Shown in pieces: positions 10,730-15,806 of a stretch of 31,409 nt of DNA. The notes beneath the pieces are model-generated. The model was not told where the DNA came from. It did not search any database and saw only the letters and a program-made list of their open reading frames with translations. The first letter of the stretch is position 1. Each line of letters starts with the position of its first letter. The DNA is from a virus. The DNA lies in IMG/VR virus record IMGVR_UViG_3300009152_000129, positions 1 to 31,409 of that record; one strand, 5' to 3'. The position numbers were made by a program, and so were the translations under genes.

Positions 10730-10881
10730 TTTACAAATCTTCCCCAAATAAACTTTAGACTCAAACCGTCGATCAGGCTCTGTTTGTAAGGTGTTGTAGG
10801 TGCCCAAATAATATATCCCAAAATAATACCGTCAATCCAAGCAAGAATTAGCAGTAAGGTAATTTCTAATTCAGCCATCAT
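10726..10881 (-). CDS. Small membrane protein (51 aa)
   Basis: Starts MMAELEITLLLILAWIDGII with AGTTG/GGGAG upstream and ends by an ATGA overlap with the next gene. One strongly hydrophobic helix (residues 8-27) is followed by a short amphipathic, basic tail (LKFIWGRFVK), as expected for a single-pass peptide. Function unknown. Confidence 0.6.
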   Translation of the reverse strand: MMAELEITLLLILAWIDGIILGYIIWAPTTPYKQSLIDGLSLKFIWGRFVK

Positions 10882-11028
10882 TCAACTCCCGTTCTTCTTA
10901 CGTTGTTGGATATAGTATTCATTCATTCGCTTTTTCCATTCTTCGGGCGTTGGATCACGAAAGGAACCTTGTGGCTTACTTGAACCACGCCCGCTTTTGA
11001 AACTGTAATACGCTGTTCTAAAACTCAC
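10882..11028 (-). CDS. Small basic hypothetical protein (48 aa)
   Basis: GTG start overlapping the upstream TGA (GTGA). The protein is Ser/Gly/Lys-rich at the N-terminus (FKSGRGSSKPQGSFRDP), then a charged helix (TPEEWKKRMNEYYIQQRKK). The TPEEW motif resembles short adaptor-like phage proteins. No function assigned. Confidence 0.5.
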   Translation of the reverse strand: MSFRTAYYSFKSGRGSSKPQGSFRDPTPEEWKKRMNEYYIQQRKKNGS

Positions 11029-11309
11029 GATTCAACTCCGAAATGTTGTTCAAATCTTGTTCGCCATTCATTCAACCATGAAATATATTCGGTTGGCCTT
11101 TCACTTGGCTCAAAACAATGATAGCAATCATCCTCGGTTTGCTCCATCATACCGCACATTTCTTTGATAATCAACTCGGCGAACCGTTCGGCACTACGAT
11201 CACCACCCCAATATACGGTAGGAGGATTGCCACCACGCATAGGATCATCTTCCGGATATTCTCGCACCATGTGAGCCTGCTGGTATAGTTCTTTTAGACG
11301 TTCGTTCAT
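11025..11309 (-). CDS. MNERI...FAELIV family paralogue, copy 4
   Basis: A 94-aa protein, the longest family member. MNERLKELYQQAHMV, then a Pro/Gly/Asp-rich insert, RFAELIIKEMCGMMEQ, an acidic Cys/His stretch (DDCYHC) and the C-terminal RFEQHFGVES. ATG 11309 overlaps the upstream stop (ATGA). Confidence 0.8.
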   Translation of the reverse strand: MNERLKELYQQAHMVREYPEDDPMRGGNPPTVYWGGDRSAERFAELIIKEMCGMMEQTEDDCYHCFEPSERPTEYISWLNEWRTRFEQHFGVES

Positions 11310-11485
11310 TTTTTATTCCCGTTGACAATTTCATTAATTTTTTCAACAAAGTCTGGGTTTCGTTGAATGATTTCATCAATTACATCATCAAGTTCTGCTA
11401 GACTTCTTTTACCTACAGGATTACGTAGGTGATGGATCATTTCCTCCACTGTAAATTCTGGAGCAGATTCTTCATACTTGCTCAT
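11306..11485 (-). CDS. Small acidic hypothetical protein (59 aa)
   Basis: ORF from ATG 11485 (ATGA overlap with the upstream gene) to TGA 11306 (ATGA overlap with the downstream gene). It is predicted almost wholly helical, with the segment VEEMIHHLRNPVGKRSLAEL and an acidic DDVIDEII stretch. Function unknown. Confidence 0.6.
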   Translation of the reverse strand: MSKYEESAPEFTVEEMIHHLRNPVGKRSLAELDDVIDEIIQRNPDFVEKINEIVNGNKK

Positions 11486-11814
11486 TTGTTACTCACTCCA
11501 TACTTCTTCTTCAGTCGGTTGATCTCGGCCTTGAGATTACGATTTTCGTAGTCTGCCCAACCAGCGCGATCTTGCATTTCCTTCATCTGCTTTGCGAAGT
11601 CTCTATCACTCGGTGTTAGGTCTTCTTCTGGCGTGATAATAAACTTACCACTGTCCCAGTCAAAGCCCATCTGGATATTTTTTATCTTAACAGTGGGCAA
11701 TCCACCAACAGTAGAGTACGGCAGTTTGATCTTAACCACCACCTCTGGGTCTTCGTGGTGGCCATCACGGTGAGATAGTTCAACAATACGTTTTAGTTCA
11801 CTGAATTTCATCAT
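11482..11814 (-). CDS. Conserved hypothetical phage protein (110 aa)
   Basis: N-terminal MMKFSELKRIVELSH, then a beta-rich domain (PEVVVKIKLPYSTVGGLPTV, IQMGFDWDSGKFIITPEEDL) and a C-terminal coiled-coil-like helix (NRNLKAEINRLKKKYG). The layout resembles conserved hypothetical proteins of several large phages. The Shine-Dalgarno AGGAG is supplied by the end of the preceding gene. No catalytic motif is visible. Confidence 0.7.
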   Translation of the reverse strand: MMKFSELKRIVELSHRDGHHEDPEVVVKIKLPYSTVGGLPTVKIKNIQMGFDWDSGKFIITPEEDLTPSDRDFAKQMKEMQDRAGWADYENRNLKAEINRLKKKYGVSNK

Positions 11815-11982
11815 TCAACTCCTGTTTAACAATGCCTGTAGAGCATAAACGGCATCGTGTGTAGTAAAGAGTATAACATCATTTTCAATTACTGTATATA
11901 GATTAGGTTGATACTGATGTTGTGAATCATTAAGATCGTTTACCGTCTTTTCAACTTTTAGAACTACCGTTTCAGTTTTCAC
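11815..11982 (-). CDS. Small hypothetical protein (55 aa)
   Basis: GTG start, 3 nt after the TGA of the preceding membrane peptide, with GGAG about 7 nt upstream. Alternating polar/hydrophobic strands (TETVVLKVEKTV, YTVIENDVILFT) and a short helix (DAVYALQALL). It ends AGGAGTTGA, which provides the Shine-Dalgarno of the next gene. Function unknown. Confidence 0.55.
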   Translation of the reverse strand: MKTETVVLKVEKTVNDLNDSQHQYQPNLYTVIENDVILFTTHDAVYALQALLNRS

Positions 11983-11985
11983 GAT

Positions 11986-12078
11986 TCAACTCCAAATAAT
12001 ATGATAAAACATTGGGCCAAACATTGCCGCAATGATAATAACAAACACAACTGCTGATCTCCAATGCCACGGCATCAT
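11986..12078 (-). CDS. 30-aa single-pass membrane peptide
   Basis: Starts MMPWHWRSAVVFVIIIAAMF in an ATGATG overlap with the upstream gene. One hydrophobic helix of about 19 residues, then FYHIIWS. Recognised only because it fits the overlapping-gene pattern of this operon, with a Shine-Dalgarno in front and a coupled gene behind. Confidence 0.5.
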   Translation of the reverse strand: MMPWHWRSAVVFVIIIAAMFGPMFYHIIWS

Positions 12079-12293
12079 TCAACTCCAAACTTTCTTCGAA
12101 TGGCAGAAGCAAGAATAATTGCCGTTTCACTAGTACCATCGGGCATCGCATACAAGTCACACAATGCCGCACATTCCTGAACAATCAAATCACCAAACTC
12201 GCGCCAATCAAAGTCACCAATGTACTCACGATCACTAGCATGTTCCTTTTTCAATCCAGCTTGTTTGGCTAGTTCTAGCATTCGTGTGTTCAT
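12075..12293 (-). CDS. MNERI...FAELIV family paralogue, copy 5
   Basis: A 72-aa protein: MNTRMLELAKQAGLKKEH, core EFGDLIVQECAALCD, end IRRKFGVE. Same helix-spacer-helix-helix plan as the other copies. It overlaps the upstream gene by 4 nt. Confidence 0.78.
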   Translation of the reverse strand: MNTRMLELAKQAGLKKEHASDREYIGDFDWREFGDLIVQECAALCDLYAMPDGTSETAIILASAIRRKFGVE

Positions 12294-12490
12294 TTTTTAA
12301 ACCTTGGAATACCGCCTGCTGTGCCTACATATTGAAAGTTGTCTAGCACAGGAACAAGCCCGGCTAGATCACTGGTAGAATGACGGCAAATCTGTTTTGA
12401 GTCTGCACCATCATGTAACATAAAATACAAGATGGTAGTACCTTCATCAATCTGTGGCTTAAAAATGTATTCCAAATCTTCTAGTATCAT
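12290..12490 (-). CDS. Small hypothetical protein (66 aa)
   Basis: ORF with ATGA overlaps on both sides. It begins MILEDLEYIFKPQIDEGTTI, followed by a beta strand (LYFMLHD), a polar stretch with Cys and His (KQICRHSTSDLAGL) and a C-terminal GGIPRFKK. No recognised domain. Confidence 0.6.
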   Translation of the reverse strand: MILEDLEYIFKPQIDEGTTILYFMLHDGADSKQICRHSTSDLAGLVPVLDNFQYVGTAGGIPRFKK

Positions 12491-12756
12491 TTATCAACTC
12501 CAAAAATCTTATTAATCAGTGTAGCACAGTTAACCGCGGTAGCCTTGGTTTTTCTGGCCATTTCTCCGTTATTGACTAGTTCAGCTTGTTCAGCAACCGA
12601 GTAGCAAATACCAGAACACTGCTTTACGATCAATTCAACGAAATTAGTCAAATCAATGCCGCCGGCGTTGTTTCCTATCGCGTCATGATACATACCGTGG
12701 CTGTCACGCAACATGCCGGCACGATTTGCCAACCGTTCAATTAGTTCTTTATTCAT
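12487..12756 (-). CDS. MNERI...FAELIV family paralogue, copy 6
   Basis: An 89-aa, more divergent member: MNKELIERLANRAGMLRD, core NFVELIVKQCSGICY, then a longer helical stretch and LINKIFGVDK. It overlaps the neighbouring genes by 4 nt at each end. Confidence 0.75.
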   Translation of the reverse strand: MNKELIERLANRAGMLRDSHGMYHDAIGNNAGGIDLTNFVELIVKQCSGICYSVAEQAELVNNGEMARKTKATAVNCATLINKIFGVDK

Positions 12757-12950
12757 ACCAGCAAACCTCCGCGGCGCTGATCACTAACAAGATGCTCTTC
12801 TAGGCTACGGTTTACACACAGCCCGCCGTCATATGTCATTGGTTGACCAAGCCAACTCCACCACTCTAAATGAGATGGTGTGAATTTAGTTCCGGTCACG
12901 TTCCATGCTTTTTTGAAGCCCTCGGCAATTCCTTCTCTATGGGGCATCAT
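12753..12950 (-). CDS. Small hypothetical protein (65 aa)
   Basis: Starts MMPHREGIAEGFKKAWNVTG. It is rich in Trp (HLEWWSWLGQP) and ends with RRGGLLV. ATGATG overlap with the upstream gene. No membrane helix or known motif. Confidence 0.55.
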   Translation of the reverse strand: MMPHREGIAEGFKKAWNVTGTKFTPSHLEWWSWLGQPMTYDGGLCVNRSLEEHLVSDQRRGGLLV

Positions 12951-13165
12951 TCGACTCCGAAATGTTCCTCAATCAATGAGATAGCATACAAATATGCTTC
13001 TGGGTCTTTAGTAAAGGGATGATGCTGTTCTAACCTAGTGACACATTCTTTCACAATCAACTCGGCGAACTTTTCTTCCCACATTGCATCAAAATCATCT
13101 TGATTTGGTTGCCTGACACACCAAATAGTGGCTTGCCGTCCAAGTTCACGAATTCGTTCTTTCAT
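12947..13165 (-). CDS. MNERI...FAELIV family paralogue, copy 7
   Basis: A 72-aa protein: MKERIRELGRQATIWCVRQP, core KFAELIVKECVTRLEQ, end LIEEHFGVE. It is the promoter-proximal member of the family. Its only visible ribosome signal is a weak AGGG. Confidence 0.75.
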   Translation of the reverse strand: MKERIRELGRQATIWCVRQPNQDDFDAMWEEKFAELIVKECVTRLEQHHPFTKDPEAYLYAISLIEEHFGVE

Positions 13166-13192
13166 AATACACCCTACACAAAATACTGTATA

Positions 13193-13414
13193 TTACACAC
13201 ACTTTGTTGTATTGTAGTCAACTACACACCCTGCAGGGATACAACGAGTGTGATTTCTGAATTGTATCAACAGCATGTTGTTTTTGGCTTCACCAAGTAC
13301 CATGCCACTACGACCGATATACTTGCGAACATAACGATGCATTCGGCCACTCTTACTCATGATGCTAACTACCCACACACGTTTGTTTTTCCAAAGTGCC
13401 TCTTGATATGTCAT
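13193..13414 (-). CDS. Small basic hypothetical protein (73 aa)
   Basis: ORF starting MTYQEALWKNKRVWVVSIMS. Beta-rich and basic (MHRYVRKYIGRSGMVLGEAK, MLLIQFRNHTRCIPAGCVV), the pattern of an SH3-like or OB-like small barrel, though no family is recognised. It directly follows tRNA-Arg in the transcript and has no strong Shine-Dalgarno. Confidence 0.55.
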   Translation of the reverse strand: MTYQEALWKNKRVWVVSIMSKSGRMHRYVRKYIGRSGMVLGEAKNNMLLIQFRNHTRCIPAGCVVDYNTTKCV

Positions 13415-13441
13415 GGTATGTTGCCCGTTGATGATGTTTGG

Positions 13442-13514
13442 CGCGACTGGAGCGATTCGAACGCCCGACAGACCGGGTAGAAGCCGGTTATTCTATCCAC
13501 TGAATTACAGTCGC
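13442..13514 (-). tRNA. tRNA-Arg(UCU)
   Basis: Acceptor GCGACTG/CAGTCGC, G73, CCA encoded at 13439-13441, anticodon stem ACCGG/CCGGT around CTTCTAC (anticodon TCT), T-arm GGGCG/CGCTC. Confidence 0.93.
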
Positions 13515-13523
13515 AATATTGTT

Positions 13524-13552
13524 AGTATAAGTTAAGCTGAATTATTTGTCAA
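13524..13552 (-). promoter_or_regulatory. Sigma70 promoter upstream of tRNA-Arg
   Basis: TTGACA (13547-13552), 17 bp, TATACT (13524-13529), just upstream of tRNA-Arg and the small-gene operon. Confidence 0.86.
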
Positions 13553-13566
13553 GAGAAATTTTTTGG

Positions 13567-13833
13567 CTCCCTGTCGTGGGGTCGAACCACGGACCAACAG
13601 ATTCCGGTTTGTGTGACTTTCGCCACTCCCTGGACTTTATCTTGACCATAGCATTTCTGCCTTAGGTCCCTGCCGTCAAGTCTCTACACGTTCCCGTTTC
13701 TGGGCTTCGCTCGGTATTGCCATATGCTTTCGCACTTAGGTTTCACCGAATTTGACAGGATTTTCAACTACTGTTTCCAATAGAAGTGTCCATTTCTAAA
13801 CAGTCTGCTGCTCTACCTCTGAGCTAACAGGGA
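13567..13833 (-). tRNA. tRNA-Asn(GUU) interrupted by a group I intron
   Basis: The exons give acceptor TCCCTGT/ACAGGGA (7 pairs), G73 and CCA (13564-13566), D-stem GCTC/GAGC, anticodon stem GCAGA/TCTGT around CTGTTAA (anticodon GTT) and T-arm CGTGG/CCACG. 5' exon 13799-13833, 3' exon 13567-13603. G73 fits Asn. The junction is inferred from restoring a 7-nt loop. Confidence 0.82.
13604..13798 (-). ncRNA. Group I intron in tRNA-Asn anticodon loop
   Basis: A 195-nt intron, no ORF, ending in G. AACAGT inside it can pair with ACTGTT of the 5' exon (P1-like guide). Core blocks ATACCGAGCGAAGCCCAG, GGGAACGTGTAGAGACT and CTAAGGCAGAAATGCTATG are shared with the tRNA-Lys intron; peripheral stems differ. 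Confidence 0.84.
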
Positions 13834-13842
13834 ATTGATTTT

Positions 13843-14442
13843 TTAATAACTTTTTCCTTCAAGATATCGTTTCATTCTTAAATGTCTACCGTTTCCTTTG
13901 TTTTTTCCTTTATAAGTCGGCGTTTGACTATGACAATTAGGACAAAGCAAAGACAAATTACTAATTTCGTTGTTCGTGCTGTTTCCGTCTATATGCTCTA
14001 GTTCCATAACTAGTTCTTTGCCGTTCCACTCCGTTATACCACAATTCCAGCATTTATTTCCGTATTTGTCTAAAAGAAATTTCTTCATCGTCTTTGAAGA
14101 CGCAATCTTTTCTTCTATTTTTTGAAGAGACTGATAATCTTGCTGACACTTGATACTACAATATTTGTTCTTGTTTGCTCTATAATACAGAGTCGTCGTA
14201 TTACAGAATATACAGTTAAAGAAACTTTTCTTTTTATCCTTGGCTAAATTATTAAATGTAGCAGAGCAGGAACTATTACAAAACGCTTTCTTTCTTTTGA
14301 AGTCATCATAAGACAGTGAAGTATTACAATGTTTACACAATTTTGGAGATTTGTTATATGCTATCTCATTGGCTTCTTTTATTTTAGCCCATGTTTTAGC
14401 AGACTCAACCGCTCCTAATTTTCCTGCTTCCGATCTATTCAT
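13843..14442 (-). CDS. HNH homing endonuclease
   Basis: A 199-aa protein with Cys clusters CKHCNTSLSY...FCNSSCSATFNN and CIFCNTTTL...YCSIKCQQDY, then the HNH core (MELEHIDGNSTNNEISNL, LLCPNCHSQT). It is clearly related to the 6160-6687 gene (same HIDG and CPNCHSQT blocks). It lies between tRNA-Thr and the intron-bearing tRNA-Asn, suggesting a tRNA-targeting mobile gene; it is not inside either intron. The Shine-Dalgarno is weak. Confidence 0.88.
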   Translation of the reverse strand: MNRSEAGKLGAVESAKTWAKIKEANEIAYNKSPKLCKHCNTSLSYDDFKRKKAFCNSSCSATFNNLAKDKKKSFFNCIFCNTTTLYYRANKNKYCSIKCQQDYQSLQKIEEKIASSKTMKKFLLDKYGNKCWNCGITEWNGKELVMELEHIDGNSTNNEISNLSLLCPNCHSQTPTYKGKNKGNGRHLRMKRYLEGKSY

Positions 14443-14457
14443 AATTTTATCAAATGG

Positions 14458-14528
14458 TTCCCCGTGACGGTTACGCTCCGCCGACTAATGCTTACAAGGC
14501 AATCGTTATGCTATTTAACTAACGGGGA
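14458..14528 (-). tRNA. tRNA-Thr(UGU)
   Basis: Acceptor TCCCCGT/ACGGGGA, A73, CCA encoded, anticodon loop CTTGTAA (anticodon TGT) on stem ATTGC/GCATT with one U-U mismatch. T-loop AGCGTAA. Confidence 0.85.
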
Positions 14529-14572
14529 ATAATTTTGGCTATATCTTTCAAATAACTAATCTATTTAGACAC

Positions 14573-14601
14573 AGTGTAACACTACAAAATTTTTTTGTCA
14601 A
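14573..14601 (-). promoter_or_regulatory. Sigma70 promoter upstream of tRNA-Thr
   Basis: TTGACA (14596-14601), 17 bp, TACACT (14573-14578). Confidence 0.8.
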
Positions 14602-14603
14602 AT

Positions 14604-14675
14604 TTATTTGAACCAAAATGCATATGTAGTGCACAATATGTTCCATGCATTTACTAAAATAGTATCATCTTTCAT
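14604..14675 (-). CDS. Possible 23-aa peptide
   Basis: Begins MKDDTILVNAWNILC with AGGAG 7 nt upstream and ends 2 nt before the -35 box of the tRNA-Thr promoter. Good initiation signal but too short for certainty. Confidence 0.4.
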   Translation of the reverse strand: MKDDTILVNAWNILCTTYAFWFK

Positions 14676-14880
14676 TTTCATCTCCTGTTTTCACACTCTG
14701 TTTGAATGTGCATAGTAAAGAACACCACCGGATGCACTTTACTATATGTGAGACACCATACTAGTGTCTCACAATAGATTTCCCTTTATCGCACTCAGTC
14801 AGCCTAAAGAGTACTCGGCTGCTTCTTAGCGGTCCGGCGCTATTTCTATACCGCGATTTCCTGACGCGGTTTTATTCTGT
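14676..14880 (-). ncRNA. Hairpin-rich region, probable structured leader RNA
   Basis: Successive perfect hairpins: ACCGCG/CGCGGT, TAGCG/CGCTA, CAGCC/GGCTG, TGTGAGACAC/GTGTCTCACA (10 bp) and ATAGTAAAG/CTTTACTAT. No ORF other than the 23-codon one at its end and no clear promoter of its own; it may be read through from 15068. Confidence 0.4.
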
Positions 14881-14883
14881 TAC

Positions 14884-14919
14884 AAAAACAAAAAAACCCT
14901 AGAATTTTTGGTTCTAGGG
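14884..14919 (-). terminator. Rho-independent terminator
   Basis: CCCTAGAA, 7-nt loop, TTCTAGGG followed by a run of seven U in the minus-strand RNA. Confidence 0.85.
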
Positions 14920-14963
14920 TTCAAGTATTTGTAGTATTCTACTTTAGTTCTATACTTGAACCC
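14917..14963 (-). promoter_or_regulatory. Inverted repeat overlapping the terminator (possible anti-terminator)
   Basis: GGGTTCAAGTAT pairs perfectly with ATACTTGAACCC. The terminal CCC is also the 5' end of the terminator stem, so the two hairpins compete for 3 nt. Confidence 0.45.
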
Positions 14964-15057
14964 CGATTAGACCATCATTATAGGCACGGCTAAAGCAGGG
15001 CATAGACCATGTGGTCTGCTCTGATTTCACTGCGATAATGGAATGCTTGTGATTCAT
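14950..15057 (-). CDS. Possible 35-aa leader ORF
   Basis: Begins MNHKHSIIAVKSEQTTW about 4 nt after the predicted transcription start and stops (TAG) inside the 5' arm of the hairpin before the terminator. It has no Shine-Dalgarno, so it would be nearly leaderless. The alternative is a short non-coding RNA with hairpin AGACC-ACAT-GGTCT. Confidence 0.3.
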   Translation of the reverse strand: MNHKHSIIAVKSEQTTWSMPCFSRAYNDGLIGVQV

Positions 15058-15067
15058 AATAGTTACA

Positions 15068-15096
15068 AATATATTATATTTATCAGATCGTGTCAA
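15068..15096 (-). promoter_or_regulatory. Sigma70-like promoter
   Basis: TTGACA (15091-15096), 17 bp, TATATT (15068-15073), driving the short terminated transcript to 14884. Confidence 0.7.
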
Positions 15097-15182
15097 AACA
15101 ATTGGATAACTGCGTTTTTTTGATTGTCTTATATTTTTGAGTTGTTTTCTGACAAATATATATTTTATTTATTCAATAATAA

Positions 15183-15779
15183 TTATTGCTGTGTGTTATT
15201 GCGTTTTTTTGCATAAAAAATATGATTTCCAACAGTCATTACTTTTTCATATTTCCAATTTGGATTTACTGTTGTGTTATGAAAGAACAGCACATTATTT
15301 GGCACTACATCATTCCATGCGTTTTCAGTCAGCACTTTTCGTGCTATATCTTCAGCCTGACGATATGCTAGATTTCTTTCTGGAGTTTGTTTGCCCTCGC
15401 ACACCCAATTAAATTGACAGACTGTTTTATATTGTTCACTGTCTAGCTCAACTTGATTTTTTGCATAAATTACAGCACATGGATTTTTTGCGAAACCATG
15501 TTTGATACGGTTCATTACTACTCTTGCTACCATAACCTGTCCCATGAAGGGTTCGTTGCCTGCTTCGTGGTATATATTTGTGGCCATGCATCTTAGATAT
15601 TCTTTATTAATTGATGCATATGATTTAGCTTGAAATCTTTTTGACTCAATGATTGAGTATATTGCATCATTATAATCCAGTTGTTGCCGATACAGCATGC
15701 CAGAATAAAAAGAAGAGAGCATAATCACCGTGATTAAAAAAAATAAAAAATAAAGTCTACTCTTGCCAGATGTCGGCAT
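15183..15779 (-). CDS. SleB-type cell wall hydrolase (candidate endolysin)
   Basis: A 198-aa protein with a hydrophobic N-terminal segment (about residues 9-28, LYFLFFLITVIMLSSFYSG), which may be a signal anchor. The Hydrolase_2/SleB domain follows: CMATNIYHEAGNEPFMGQV with the catalytic Glu, VARVVMNR, then VIYAKNQVEL and QFNWVCEG. The family cleaves peptidoglycan glycan strands. With a membrane anchor and no separate holin in view it could act as a signal-anchor-release endolysin (inference). GGAGA precedes ATG 15779. It leads the virion-gene block, and no terminator is seen before the RNA genes downstream. Confidence 0.83.
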   Translation of the reverse strand: MPTSGKSRLYFLFFLITVIMLSSFYSGMLYRQQLDYNDAIYSIIESKRFQAKSYASINKEYLRCMATNIYHEAGNEPFMGQVMVARVVMNRIKHGFAKNPCAVIYAKNQVELDSEQYKTVCQFNWVCEGKQTPERNLAYRQAEDIARKVLTENAWNDVVPNNVLFFHNTTVNPNWKYEKVMTVGNHIFYAKKRNNTQQ

Positions 15780-15806
15780 GTTATGTCTCCTATACTATTA
15801 ATTAGT

